From Gemmatimonadota bacterium (lineage in GTDB: Bacteria; Gemmatimonadota; Gemmatimonadetes; Gemmatimonadales; GWC2-71-9), in assembly GCA_003220985.1 (NCBI GenBank), contig QHTY01000153.1:5439-44196 (forward strand): a stretch of 38,758 nucleotides of DNA, read 5' to 3'. Below the pieces are notes generated by a model. That model was not told where the DNA came from. It worked only from the letters and a program-made list of their open reading frames with translations, and made no database searches. Within the stretch, counting starts at the first letter, position 1. Each line of letters opens with the position of its first letter. Made by a program: the position numbers and the translations under genes. Positions 22,064 through 31,124 of the stretch are shown here, one piece after another.

Positions 22064-23179
22064 TTGGCCCTCGTGCATCCCGCGCTCGCACTGGCGCTGC
22101 TGCTCATCGCCGGCATCGGCATCACGCGCCTTTCGCGCCCGGCCTTGCGACGCCCCCCCCTGCTTGACGAGCTCCTCGCGACTGGCGTGCCGTTCCTGCT
22201 GCTCGGATTGCTGCTCGGACCGGGGCTCGGCGTCATCGACGCCACCGGACTGCGGCTGCTCCAACCCATCATCGCGCTCGGGATCGGTTGGAGCGGCGCA
22301 CTATTCGGCGCGCGGCTCGAATGGCGCATGGTGCGGCGCATTTCAGGTCGCACCTGGTTGGTCGGCGCCACGCTCGCGCTGCCCATTCTCGCCACGACCA
22401 CCGTCATCGCGGTGGTTCTCGCCCGCAAGATCCCGGCGCTGGCCGCGGCCTGGGGCCATCCGTCGCTCGCCGTGGCGCTCGCGCTCGGCGGCGCGCTGAC
22501 GACTGCCGCAAGCCAGCGCGGCGCACGACTCGGCCGCCGCAATGCGCTCATCGATACGCTCTATCCGCACGTCGCGGTACGCAGTATCCTCCTGACACTG
22601 CTCGTTGGCGGTGCACTCGGCGGCCTGTTCGTTGGACTAGGACGCGGGGGAATGCTGAACGAGCCGCACGACGCCGCGATTGCGGCGTTCGCGGCGATTC
22701 TCTGGGCGGCCGGCTTCAGTTATGCTGCCGGCCTGTCCCCGTTTGTGGTTTGTGCGTTGGAGGCCGCCGTCTTCATGAGCTTTTCACCGGCGGGGGTGCG
22801 CCGCGCGATCGCGGGCTTGCTGAGCCGCTGGGAGCTGTCGCTCTACGCCGCATTCCTTATAGTGGCGGGGGCGTTGCTGCGCCCCTTTGCCGTCTGGATT
22901 TTTCTGGCTGCGCCCGCCTTGGCGTTGATCCGCATCGTGGTTCGGTGGGTCACCGTGCGGTTTGGTCTCGACCAAGTCGATCCGGTCTCCCCGCCCGAAT
23001 TCGCGCACTCGGCCATCCGACAGGGGGCGAGCGCAGTCGCGCTGGCGGCGGGATTCGACCTGGTGCGTGACTCGCCGGGACCGGTCCTGGTCACGATCTT
23101 GCTCAGCGTCATGACGGCCGACGCGCTGGCGGCCCGGACCCCGTTGACAGCACGCCCGAGCCACGCAGAGGTTTCGTGA
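22064..23179 (+). CDS. Multi-spanning membrane protein, cation:proton antiporter-like
   Basis: A 371-residue hydrophobic protein with about ten to twelve membrane segments. The N-terminal half resembles Na+/H+ antiporter (CPA2-type) proteins: LLDELLATGVPFLLLGLLLGPGLGVID, then LLQPIIALGIGWSGALFGARLEWR. The middle, ALALGGALTTAASQ, resembles the antiporter core. The acidic ion-binding pair typical of active antiporters is not evident, so transport is a weak inference. Start choice is open: TTG 22064 or GTG 22073 (three codons later). The stop overlaps the next gene's ATG (TGATG), so the three plus-strand genes form an operon. Confidence 0.65.
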   Translation: MALVHPALALALLLIAGIGITRLSRPALRRPPLLDELLATGVPFLLLGLLLGPGLGVIDATGLRLLQPIIALGIGWSGALFGARLEWRMVRRISGRTWLVGATLALPILATTTVIAVVLARKIPALAAAWGHPSLAVALALGGALTTAASQRGARLGRRNALIDTLYPHVAVRSILLTLLVGGALGGLFVGLGRGGMLNEPHDAAIAAFAAILWAAGFSYAAGLSPFVVCALEAAVFMSFSPAGVRRAIAGLLSRWELSLYAAFLIVAGALLRPFAVWIFLAAPALALIRIVVRWVTVRFGLDQVDPVSPPEFAHSAIRQGASAVALAAGFDLVRDSPGPVLVTILLSVMTADALAARTPLTARPSHAEVS

Positions 23180-23592
23180 TGCTTCCGAGCTGGGTCGGCG
23201 TCGTGTCGGCAATCAGCCTCGCGATTATCGCACTCGCCGCCCTGGTCACCGCCGGCGCCGTCACTGTCGCGGCGCTCGGCGTGCGAACGGCGGTGAGGGC
23301 CCTGAAGGGCTTCGCCGGGCCGGCCATCGCCGATGTCCGACAGCTGATCGGCTCGATCAAGACCGAGGCGGATGCCCTGGTCGGCGCGTCCCGCGATGTG
23401 CGGCAACGGATTGTGCGCGCGGCAGATGCGGCGGAGGATCGCCTGACCGATCTCGACTCTCTGGCCGAGGTGATGCAGCAGGAGCTCGAGGAGACGGCAG
23501 TCGACGCGGCGGCGACGATGCGCGATGTGCGCCGCGGCCTGTCGGTGTGGCGCTGGAGCCGCAAACTCCTGAAGCGCAAAAAGCGACCGTGA
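23179..23592 (+). CDS. Small membrane-anchored coiled-coil protein (DUF948-like)
   Basis: A 137-residue protein with one N-terminal membrane helix (about residues 6-35) followed by a long amphipathic, Ala/Asp/Glu-rich helical region and a very basic end (SRKLLKRKKRP). The pattern, a TM anchor followed by VRQLIGSIKTEADALVGASRDVRQRI, resembles DUF948 proteins. The ATG at 23179 is preferred over the GTG one codon earlier because it overlaps the upstream stop as TGATG and has AGAGG upstream. Function unknown; it may be a stress or envelope scaffold protein. Confidence 0.65.
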   Translation: MLPSWVGVVSAISLAIIALAALVTAGAVTVAALGVRTAVRALKGFAGPAIADVRQLIGSIKTEADALVGASRDVRQRIVRAADAAEDRLTDLDSLAEVMQQELEETAVDAAATMRDVRRGLSVWRWSRKLLKRKKRP

Positions 23593-24512
23593 GACGACTG
23601 GGAGCCGCCGCCCTCGTCGCCGTCGTCGGCCTCGTGCTCTTCCCGGGTGTCGCCCACGCCTGGACGCCGGGCACGCATATCTTCCTCGGCGAATCGGTGC
23701 TCGCCAACCTCTACCAACTGCCCACGATCGTCGCCGACCTGGTGCGCGCATTTCCGTACGATTTTCTCTATGGCAACATCGCGGCGGACACGTCGATGGC
23801 CAAGAAGTACGCGCCGGTGGGCCGGCATTGTCACGCCTGGCATGTCGGCCAGGAGATCTTTGATCTGGCGCCGAGCGATCCGCTGCGTGCCTTCGGCCTC
23901 GGCTATCTCTCGCACCTAGCCGCCGACACCATCGCCCACAACTTTTTCGTGCCGCGCCAGCTGGTGTTGACGTCCAGCACGGTCGCCCTGGGCCACTCAT
24001 ACTGGGAAAGCCGATTCGAGACCCATCTGGGCGACGCGTACGCCCGCGAGGCGCGGGATGTGATCCTGAAGGACCACGCCGCGAGCGACGCCCACCTCGA
24101 CGAAATCCTCTCGCCCACGTTGTTCAGCGTCCGCACCAACCGACGGTTGTTCCGCGGGATGGTCCATCTCACCGAGAGTCAGAGCTGGCAGTGGGTGTTC
24201 CAGGTGATCGCGGGCACGAGCCGCTGGGATTTGGCCGACAGTGATATCGAAAAACACATGGCGGTCGCATTCGAGTACGTGATGGAGACGCTCGGCGCGG
24301 ATGCCGCGGATGCGGCCGCGCGACGGCTGGATCCGGCAGGCGAAAAAGCGCTGGGCCTGGCAAAGCGGATGCGGCGACAGGCGCTGCGCGAAGGCGGTCG
24401 CCACGAGCCCGAGCGCGTGGAGGAGACCGCGCAGCAGCACTTTGGACTGCCGACACCCTCGCTCGACTATTGGAAACAGTCGCGGGCGCAGCGCCCGTGG
24501 CGGGCGAGCTAG
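23589..24512 (+). CDS. Exported zinc-dependent phospholipase C-like protein
   Basis: A 307-residue protein. With the GTG at 23589 (GTGA overlap with the gene before) it has a clear signal peptide, MRRLGAAALVAVVGLVLFPG, and a likely cut after AHA. The mature region has GTHIFLGESVL, LYGNIAADTS, HCHAWHVGQEIF and LGYLSHLAADTIAHNFFVP. The His and Asp spacing matches the zinc-dependent phospholipase C/S1-P1-like domain (PF00882 type), where these residues bind three zinc ions. A charged C-terminal region follows. A role in phospholipid turnover at the envelope is inferred. The TAG stop shares the palindrome CTAG with the convergent gatB stop. Confidence 0.8.
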   Translation: MRRLGAAALVAVVGLVLFPGVAHAWTPGTHIFLGESVLANLYQLPTIVADLVRAFPYDFLYGNIAADTSMAKKYAPVGRHCHAWHVGQEIFDLAPSDPLRAFGLGYLSHLAADTIAHNFFVPRQLVLTSSTVALGHSYWESRFETHLGDAYAREARDVILKDHAASDAHLDEILSPTLFSVRTNRRLFRGMVHLTESQSWQWVFQVIAGTSRWDLADSDIEKHMAVAFEYVMETLGADAADAAARRLDPAGEKALGLAKRMRRQALREGGRHEPERVEETAQQHFGLPTPSLDYWKQSRAQRPWRAS

Positions 24513-25942
24513 GAGGCGGTGAGCTTCTCCTCGAGGACGCGTTGCGCCAGTTTCGGATCCGCCTTTCCCTTGGACGCGCGCATGACCTGCCCGACGAAGA
24601 ACGCCATCAATTTCGTCTCGCCGCTTTTGTAGCGGCCGACTTCCGACGCGTGCGCGCCGAGCACGTCGGTGACCCAGCCCGCGACAACATTGCTGTCCGC
24701 GACTTGAATCAGGCCCAGCGCCTCCGCGATGGTGCGCGGCTCGCCACCCTTCGCCGCCACCTCGCCGAAGACTTTCTTGGCGGCCTGATGACTCAACGTG
24801 CCGCCTTTGACGAGCGCGACGATCTGCGCAAGTGCCCCCGGCGCGACGCGCAGCTGCTCTTGATGATCCTTGGCATCGGCTAAGGCTTCGGTCATCACCC
24901 AATTGGCGGCCGCCTGCGGCTCGGCGCCGGCCCGGACGACGTTCTCGTAGTAATCCGCGACGGCCCGGTTGCTCGTCACCACGGTGGCGTGCTCACGACT
25001 CAGCGCGTACGTGGCCACGAAGCGGTCGCGCTTGGCCGCCGGCAGCTCGGGCAGCGCGCTTTGCTGCTCCGCCACGAACTCGGGCGTCAGAACGAGCGGC
25101 GGCAAGTCGGGCTCCGGGAAATAGCGGTAGTCGTGACTTTCCTCTTTCGACCGCTGCGGTCGGACCGCGTTTTCCTTGGAGTCGTACAGCATCGTCTGCT
25201 GCGTGACCGCCCCGCCCGATTCGATCAGCGCGATCTGCCGGTCGCGCTCGACGGTCAACGCCTTCTCGACGAAGGCGAACGAATTGATGTTCTTCACCTC
25301 CGTGCGCGTGTTGAGCGCGGTCTCGCCGGCGCGCCGCACCGAGACGTTGGCATCGACCCGCAGGCTTCCCTTCTCCATGTCGCAATCGGAGATGCCGATG
25401 TACTCGAGCAGCTGTTTCAGCGTCTGGAGATACGCGCGCGCTTCAGCCGGCGAACGGAGGTCGGGCCCGCCGACGATTTCGATGAGCGGCACGCCGGAGC
25501 GATTGAGGTCGACCGCCGTCGCTTTGGGGAAACGGTCGTGGATGGACTTGCCCGCATCCTCCTCGAGATGCAGACGCACTACGCCCGCAGTGACGATGCC
25601 GCGCTCGGGAGCGAGGAACGACAACGTGCCGTTCGTCGCGAGCGGCTGATCGAACTGCGAGATCTGATAGCCTTTGGGAAGATCGGGATAGAAATAGTTC
25701 TTGCGGGCGAAGACGCTCTTGGGATGCACCGTACAGCCCAGGGCGAGTGCCGCGCGGACCGCGAGACCGATCGCCGCCCCGTTGGGCATGGGCAGCGCGC
25801 CCGGCAGGCCGAGGCAAACGGGACAGACCTGGGTGTTGGGCGGGGCGCCGAACGCCGTCGCGCACCCGCAGAACATCTTCGACTTGGTGCGCAGCTGCAC
25901 GTGCGTCTCCAGCCCGATGATCGTTTCCCAGGAGGAGCTCAT
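24509..25942 (-). CDS. gatB: Asp-tRNA(Asn)/Glu-tRNA(Gln) amidotransferase subunit B
   Basis: A 477-residue subunit that binds misacylated tRNA and activates the glutamate or aspartate with ATP. It begins WETIIGLETHVQLRTKSKMFCGC and has PNTQVCPVCLGLPGALP (zinc site), FYPDLPKGYQISQFDQP and the EDAGKSIHD kinase-like motif, with the YqeY-like tail domain at the C-terminus (about residues 330-475). The ATG at 25942 overlaps the gatA stop (TGATG). It is the last gene of its operon and meets the phospholipase gene tail to tail. Confidence 0.97.
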   Translation of the reverse strand: MSSSWETIIGLETHVQLRTKSKMFCGCATAFGAPPNTQVCPVCLGLPGALPMPNGAAIGLAVRAALALGCTVHPKSVFARKNYFYPDLPKGYQISQFDQPLATNGTLSFLAPERGIVTAGVVRLHLEEDAGKSIHDRFPKATAVDLNRSGVPLIEIVGGPDLRSPAEARAYLQTLKQLLEYIGISDCDMEKGSLRVDANVSVRRAGETALNTRTEVKNINSFAFVEKALTVERDRQIALIESGGAVTQQTMLYDSKENAVRPQRSKEESHDYRYFPEPDLPPLVLTPEFVAEQQSALPELPAAKRDRFVATYALSREHATVVTSNRAVADYYENVVRAGAEPQAAANWVMTEALADAKDHQEQLRVAPGALAQIVALVKGGTLSHQAAKKVFGEVAAKGGEPRTIAEALGLIQVADSNVVAGWVTDVLGAHASEVGRYKSGETKLMAFFVGQVMRASKGKADPKLAQRVLEEKLTAS

Positions 25943-27309
25943 CAGGCCTCGTCGGTCGCCGGAACGACGCGCTCGAGCGCGTACGCGGCTTCGATCATCT
26001 CATCCTCGAGGAACGCCTGGCCAACCAATTGACCGCCGAGCGGCAGGCCCTTGATCCGCCCGATCGGCAGCGACATCGCCGGCAGGCCGGCCAGGTTCGC
26101 CGTCACGGTGAAGATGTCGGACATGTACATCGCGATCGGATCCGACAGCTTCTCTCCCGCCTTGAAGGCGGGACTGGGCACCGTCGGCGTGAACAGCAAG
26201 TCCACGCCGCGGTCGAACGCGTTCCGAAAGTCCTGCGCGATGAGCGCGCGCATCTGCTGGGCGCGTTTGTAGTAGGCGTCGTAGTAACCCGCGGAGAGAA
26301 CGTAGGTGCCGACCAGGATCCGGCGGCGCACCTCGGGCCCGAATCCTTGACCGCGCGTCGAACGGTAGAGACCTCGCAGGTCGACCCTCCCGTCGAACCG
26401 CGGTCCGTACCGGACGCAATCATAGCGCGCCAGGTTGGACGAGGCCTCAGCCGGGGCGATCACGTAGTACGTCGGAACCGCATACGGCGTATGCGGGAGG
26501 GACACTTCTCGCACCGCCGCCCCCAGCTCTTTCATTAATCTCACCGCGCGATCGCAGGCACGCCGGACCGCCGGATCGAGCTCGGGCGGGAAGTACTCCT
26601 TCGGAAGCCCGATCACGAAGCCCTGCAGCGACTCCGGCACCGTCGGCAACCGCAGCGGATCCCGATCCTCGCAGGTGGAATCGCGCGGATCGCGTCCACT
26701 GATCACCGACAGCACGCGCGCCGCGTCGTGCACGCTGCGGCCGAACACGCCGATCTGATCGAGCGACGAACCGAACGCGACGAGGCCATATCGGCTGACG
26801 CGGCCGTACGTGGGTTTGATCCCGACGACGCCACAGAAGGCGGCCGGCTGACGCACCGAGCCGCCGGTTTCGGAGCCGAGGGCCGCGGGCACCGCGCCGG
26901 CCGCGACCAGCGCCGCCGAGCCGCCGGACGAGCCGCCCGGCACGCGCGCTTTATCGAGCGGATGGAGTACGCGTCCGTACGCCGAATGCTCGGTCGACGA
27001 CCCCATCGCGAATTCGTCGCAGTTCGTCTTTCCCGCGATCAGCGCTCCCGCCGTTTTCAGTTTCGCCACGGCCGTGGCTTCGTACGGCGAGCGATAGCCC
27101 TCCAGAATCCGCGACCCGCAGGTCGTCGTGAACTCGAGGGTGCAAATGTTGTCTTTCACCGCGACCGGCATGCCGTACAACACGCCGGTCGGGCGGGCGG
27201 CGGCCTCCTGTATGGCCAGCGACTTGCGGAGATCCTTGGGAGGTGTCAGCAGCGCGTTGAGGCGCTTTGCTTTCACCAGGCGGTCGGCGACCGCTTTGGC
27301 GTCACTCAC
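25942..27309 (-). CDS. gatA: Asp-tRNA(Asn)/Glu-tRNA(Gln) amidotransferase subunit A
   Basis: A 455-residue amidase-signature enzyme that releases ammonia from glutamine. The catalytic triad is visible: Lys in VAVKDN (K52), cis-Ser in VPGGSSGGS (S127) and nucleophile Ser in SETGGSVRQPA (S151). The N-terminal arm before PTGVLYGMPVAVKDN is shorter than in typical GatA (about 40 rather than 60-70 residues). The start is GTG 27309, overlapping the gatC stop as GTGA. Complete gatCAB shows that this organism makes Gln-tRNA and/or Asn-tRNA by amidation. Confidence 0.97.
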   Translation of the reverse strand: MSDAKAVADRLVKAKRLNALLTPPKDLRKSLAIQEAAARPTGVLYGMPVAVKDNICTLEFTTTCGSRILEGYRSPYEATAVAKLKTAGALIAGKTNCDEFAMGSSTEHSAYGRVLHPLDKARVPGGSSGGSAALVAAGAVPAALGSETGGSVRQPAAFCGVVGIKPTYGRVSRYGLVAFGSSLDQIGVFGRSVHDAARVLSVISGRDPRDSTCEDRDPLRLPTVPESLQGFVIGLPKEYFPPELDPAVRRACDRAVRLMKELGAAVREVSLPHTPYAVPTYYVIAPAEASSNLARYDCVRYGPRFDGRVDLRGLYRSTRGQGFGPEVRRRILVGTYVLSAGYYDAYYKRAQQMRALIAQDFRNAFDRGVDLLFTPTVPSPAFKAGEKLSDPIAMYMSDIFTVTANLAGLPAMSLPIGRIKGLPLGGQLVGQAFLEDEMIEAAYALERVVPATDEA

Positions 27310-27599
27310 TCGAACTGGCCGAGCTTCGGCACGACGAAGAAGCCCTCCTTGAAGTCCGGCGCGAACTCCGCGGGACCAAATGCCAGATGCGCTGGGGTGA
27401 CTTCATCGGCGCGGAATCGAATCGCGTCGGGACCCGGTACGAAGACCTTCACCGTTCCGTTCGCCGGCACTGCGCTCAGCTGTGCGACGTAATCGATGAT
27501 GCGCGACATGTTATCGACCAGCTCCGGCAGCGCCTCCTTTTCCACATCCAGCTCGGCGAGCTGCGCGATCCGAAGCACTTCCTCCCGCGAAACACTCAT
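27306..27599 (-). CDS. gatC: Asp-tRNA(Asn)/Glu-tRNA(Gln) amidotransferase subunit C
   Basis: A 97-residue subunit that stabilises the GatA-GatB complex. It has VSREEVLRIAQLAELDVEKEALPELVDNMSRIIDYVAQL, the conserved helical part, and a C-terminal stretch ending FFVVPKLGQFE, which matches the family end (VPKV-like). The open frame runs further upstream over uvrD. The ATG at 27597-27599 is correct because it gives the normal start and overlaps the uvrD stop as ATGA. Confidence 0.95.
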   Translation of the reverse strand: MSVSREEVLRIAQLAELDVEKEALPELVDNMSRIIDYVAQLSAVPANGTVKVFVPGPDAIRFRADEVTPAHLAFGPAEFAPDFKEGFFVVPKLGQFE

Positions 27600-29857
27600 G
27601 CCCCTTCTCCTTGCCAATCGCGCTCGAGCGCCGCATAGGCGGCGAGCAGTTGCTTGGTGCCGATGTCCGGATCGTCGAAGTCCACGCTCACACGGAGATC
27701 GCGCCCTTCGCCCGAAACGGCGCGTACGGTCCCACCGCCGAACTTGCGGTGACGCACGCGTTCTCCTTTGACGTAACGCGGCGCGTCCTGCGAAACGTCT
27801 TCCGGAAACGCGAGCTCCGGCAACAGACGGCGCGACGCGGCGCCGCGCGGCCGCGAGGCCCGAGGCGGCATTGCCCCCGACGAACCGCGCAGTGGCCGCC
27901 ACGACGGCGTGGTGCTCCGTTCCTCAACGACGTGCGGCGGCAGCGCGTCCAAAAATCGCGAGGGCTCCGCGAGCTCCAGCCGACCATTGCGGTAGCGCGT
28001 GCGCGCCCATGAGAGATACAACCTTTCGCGCGCGCGCGTGAGACCCACGTAACACAGTCGTCGCTCTTCTTCGACGCCGCCCGGCTGCTCGGTCGAGCGA
28101 CCGAGTGGAAATAATCCATCCTCGAGACCCGCCAGGGCGACGATCGGCCACTCGAGTCCCTTCGCCATGTGTGCCGTGAGCAGCGTAACGCCCGGTTCGC
28201 CCTTGTCCTCGTCCGCCGGCGTCACGAGCGCGGCCTGTGTGAGATAGCGCGCGACCGCGCTGCCCCCGCCGCTGCCTTCGGCCGCGTCGGCGTCCTGCAC
28301 CTCCGCCCAGGCCGCGGCGCCCGCCACGAGCTCCCGCACGTTCTCGATGCGTTCCATCCCCTCCGCGCCCTCCTCGGCCAGATATTGCTCGTAGCCGGTC
28401 GTGGCAAGGATCGTCTCGAGCGCCGTGGCGGGATCGGCCTGCCCCACCGACTCACGCAGGCGGTCAAGCAGCGATGCCACGCCGGCGAGCGCCTCGCGCA
28501 CGTTGGGGCGAAGGTCGGTCACGTTCCCCGCGCCGCGTGCGGCCTCGATCAAGGGCTTCTGCCAGCCGGTGGCCGCCTTGCCAAGTACGGCGAGTGACGC
28601 CTCGCCGATGCCCCGTCGCGGTACGTTCACGATCCTGAAGAACGCTTCGTCGTCGGCCGGATTGGCGATCAGCCGCAGATAGGCCAGGAGATCCTTCACC
28701 TCACGCCGCTCGTAGAAGCTGATCGCCCCGATCAACCGATAGGGGATACCGCGGAAGCGGAACGCTTCCTCCAGCGGGCGGGACTGCGCATTCGTCCGGT
28801 ACAGGATCGCCATTCCATCGTAGGCGAAATCGTCCTCGGCGGCGCGGCGGGCGAATTCGTTGGCCAGCCATTCGGCTTCGTCGCGCTCGTCCGCCGTGCT
28901 CAACAGGATCACCGGAGCCCCGCCCTGCTTCTCCGTGAAGAGCGTCTTGCCGAGGCGGGCCGTGTTCTCCGCGATGATGCCGTTTGCCGCATCAAGGATG
29001 ATTTGCGTGGAGCGATAGTTCTGCTCCAGCCGCACGAGCTTCGTGCCGGGGAAATCATTCTGAAACGAGAGCATGTGCCGCACGTCCGCCCCGCGCCAGC
29101 CGTAGATGGCCTGATCGTCGTCTCCGACGACGCACAGGTTCCCGTGTCGCTGCGCCAGCTGCTTCACCAACAGATACTGGGCGGCATTGGTGTCCTGGAA
29201 CTCATCCACGAGCACGTGCTGGAAGCGGTCCTGCCAATAGGCGAGCCGCTCCGGATGTTCGCGGAACAGCGCCAGCGGGTGAAGCAGGAGGTCATCGAAA
29301 TCCATGGCGTTGGCCTGCTTGAGCGCAGGGCCGAGCGCGGCGAAGATCTCTCCGGCCACCTTGATGAGCGGCGTGTCCGCCTGTGCGCCCAGCTCTTCGG
29401 GCGTGAGCATGTGGTTCTTCGCGCCCGAGATCACGGCGTGCACCGTACGCGGCGGGTAGACCTTGGTGGACAGCTGCCGCGCTTCGAGCAGCCGCTTGAC
29501 CAGCGCCTCGGAGTCATCCGCGTCGTAAATCGTGAAGTTCGGCCCGAAGCCCAGCAGCGGCGCCTCACGGCGCAGCAGCCGGGCCGACAGCGAGTGGAAG
29601 GTGCCGATCCAGAGCCCGCGCGGGTCCGACCCGAGGAGCTGGGCGATGCGCGTGCGCATCTCGCCCGCCGCTTTGTTCGTGAACGTGACAGCGAAGATCC
29701 GCTGCGGCGCAATTCCTTGCTTCGTAATGAGGTGGGCGATTCGGGCCGTCAGGACGCGAGTCTTCCCCGAGCCCGCCCCCGCGAGGACGAGAAGCGCACC
29801 ACCGGGATGCTCGACGGCCTCCCGTTGCGCGGGATTCAGGGGTAATGGCTGCGTCAC
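27596..29857 (-). CDS. pcrA: ATP-dependent DNA helicase, UvrD/PcrA type
   Basis: A 753-residue superfamily 1A 3'-5' helicase for nucleotide-excision and mismatch repair. Motifs: Q-motif LNPAQREAVEHPGG, Walker A AGAGSGKT (residues 26-33), VTFTNKAAGEMRTRI, DEFQDTN (motif II), GDDDQAIYGWRGAD (motif III), LTAHMAKGLEWP (motif V) and EEERRLCYVGLTRARERLYL (motif VI). The C-terminal Tudor-like tail (KGERVRHRKFGGGTV) is typical of PcrA and contacts RNA polymerase. The start is GTG 29857; a TANNNT box six bases upstream lies in the palindrome. It is cotranscribed with gatC. Confidence 0.95.
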   Translation of the reverse strand: MTQPLPLNPAQREAVEHPGGALLVLAGAGSGKTRVLTARIAHLITKQGIAPQRIFAVTFTNKAAGEMRTRIAQLLGSDPRGLWIGTFHSLSARLLRREAPLLGFGPNFTIYDADDSEALVKRLLEARQLSTKVYPPRTVHAVISGAKNHMLTPEELGAQADTPLIKVAGEIFAALGPALKQANAMDFDDLLLHPLALFREHPERLAYWQDRFQHVLVDEFQDTNAAQYLLVKQLAQRHGNLCVVGDDDQAIYGWRGADVRHMLSFQNDFPGTKLVRLEQNYRSTQIILDAANGIIAENTARLGKTLFTEKQGGAPVILLSTADERDEAEWLANEFARRAAEDDFAYDGMAILYRTNAQSRPLEEAFRFRGIPYRLIGAISFYERREVKDLLAYLRLIANPADDEAFFRIVNVPRRGIGEASLAVLGKAATGWQKPLIEAARGAGNVTDLRPNVREALAGVASLLDRLRESVGQADPATALETILATTGYEQYLAEEGAEGMERIENVRELVAGAAAWAEVQDADAAEGSGGGSAVARYLTQAALVTPADEDKGEPGVTLLTAHMAKGLEWPIVALAGLEDGLFPLGRSTEQPGGVEEERRLCYVGLTRARERLYLSWARTRYRNGRLELAEPSRFLDALPPHVVEERSTTPSWRPLRGSSGAMPPRASRPRGAASRRLLPELAFPEDVSQDAPRYVKGERVRHRKFGGGTVRAVSGEGRDLRVSVDFDDPDIGTKQLLAAYAALERDWQGEGA

Positions 29858-29860
29858 TTT

Positions 29861-29934
29861 CCCACCCTAAAGGGTGGGCTCGGCACAGCATTGTCCTTAA
29901 GGACAACGATTTGCCGAGCGCAGGCTTTAGCCTG
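29861..29934. repeat. Compound palindromic element between the histidine kinase and pcrA genes
   Basis: Three hairpins and one enclosing stem fill this gap. CCCACCCT/AGGGTGGG (29861-29878, two-base loop) comes first. Then GCTCGGCA (29878-29885) pairs with TGCCGAGC (29912-29919) around the perfect palindrome TTGTCCTTAAGGACAA (29891-29906). Last is CAGGCT/AGCCTG (29921-29934). No T-tract follows on either strand. The nested layout looks like a mobile REP/MITE-type repeat and could also separate expression of the two flanking genes. Confidence 0.8.
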
Positions 29935-29939
29935 TGAAA

Positions 29940-31124
29940 TCACGAAAGCGGAAACTCCAACACGAAGACGGAACCTTTCCCATCCGGGCCGGGCGAGAAC
30001 GCGACCTGGCCGCCATGCTGCTGTTCGACGATGCGACGGGCCAGCGCGAGCCCGATACCCCAGCCGCCCGCCTTGTTGGACGCGCCCGGCTCGAAGAGCT
30101 GATCCTGCATCTCGGGCCCGACTCCGGGCCCATCATCGCGCACGCTGACCCGACCAACGGAATCGCAGCTTTCCACCTCGACCTCGATCCGACCGCCGCG
30201 GCCGCTCAGCGCGTCGATCGCATTCTTCACGATGACCTCGAGCGCCCATTCGATGAGCACCGGATCCCCGGTCGCCATCGGCCCCGCCCCGGGCGAGTTG
30301 AGCGAGATCGTCACCGCATGCGCGAGCGTCGGCAGGCGCGGGCGGAAGTACGCCACCACCCGTTCCGCGACCAGGCCCAGACCCACGGGCTCGCGCCGCG
30401 CCGGCCGGCCGATCCGCTCGAACCGCTTGGCCACGCGTTCGAGCCGCTGCGCGTCCGCTTCAAGATGCGGGACGAGCTCGCTGCCGGGTGTATCCGGATT
30501 CTCCCGGAGGTAATCAATCCAACCCGTGAGGCTCATGAGCGGCGTGCCCAGCTGATGCGCCGACTCCCGTGCCATCGCGACCCAGAGCCGGTCGCGGGCC
30601 GCGGTGACGCGCTCGCGCATCGCCCACGCCGCCAGGATCACCAGGCACAAGAACATCGCGCCCTGCAGGACGGCGAGTCCCGTGAATGCCCTGGCCGCCG
30701 GCAGGGCGCCGTAGTGGATCGTCCCGACGCCCGGCTGGATCAAGGGCGGCTGGATCCGGTCGAGCTCGGCGATCCAGTCCCGCCGCGTCGCCGCGCTCGC
30801 GTTTGCGCCGAATGGCGCATTGTCGAGGGCCGTGATCCTCCCCGCCGTGTCGGTCACGGCAATGGGGATGCCGAGCCGCCGGACTTCGTCGGCGAGGGCG
30901 AGCAGCGCGTCCGCGGCGGCGCCCTCGCGCGGATCGTTCAGCCCGGCAAAGACGTGCCCCAGCAGCCGGCTGGTCTCGCGCGCGTCGCTGCGGAGGTGAC
31001 GAGCTACAATCCAGGCGTAACCGACCGACAGGACGCCGAACAGCAGCGCGGCGGCGAGGAGCGCGGGCGGCCCCGCGCGACGCAGCGCGCCACTGGCCTT
31101 AGGCAAGTCGGTCAGTGCCGACAT
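29940..31124 (-). CDS. Orphan membrane sensor histidine kinase
   Basis: A 394-residue protein with transmembrane segments at about 20-41 and 149-168 enclosing an extracytoplasmic sensor domain of roughly 105 residues. The phosphoacceptor is His190 in ARESAHQLGTPLMSL. The N box (EVIVKNAIDAL), G1 (VRDDGPGVGP) and G2 (GGWGIGLALARRIVEQQHGG) complete the ATPase domain. No response regulator lies in its operon, but a stand-alone receiver is encoded about 2.2 kb away on the opposite strand. The ATG at 31124 is 26 bases inside the serS end, and no strong ribosome site is seen. Signal unknown. Confidence 0.9.
   Translation of the reverse strand: MSALTDLPKASGALRRAGPPALLAAALLFGVLSVGYAWIVARHLRSDARETSRLLGHVFAGLNDPREGAAADALLALADEVRRLGIPIAVTDTAGRITALDNAPFGANASAATRRDWIAELDRIQPPLIQPGVGTIHYGALPAARAFTGLAVLQGAMFLCLVILAAWAMRERVTAARDRLWVAMARESAHQLGTPLMSLTGWIDYLRENPDTPGSELVPHLEADAQRLERVAKRFERIGRPARREPVGLGLVAERVVAYFRPRLPTLAHAVTISLNSPGAGPMATGDPVLIEWALEVIVKNAIDALSGRGGRIEVEVESCDSVGRVSVRDDGPGVGPEMQDQLFEPGASNKAGGWGIGLALARRIVEQQHGGQVAFSPGPDGKGSVFVLEFPLS

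Noticed and set aside
22868..22886. GGGGCGTTGCTGCGCCCC as a copy of the pgeF palindrome
   Set aside because: The centre does not match and it codes for normal membrane-protein residues (AGALLRPF). Chance similarity is more likely.
24483..24497. Hairpin CGGGCG/CGCCCG as a terminator between the phospholipase-like gene and gatB
   Set aside because: It lies within coding codons and has no T-tract on either strand. Stems this short are frequent in GC-rich DNA.
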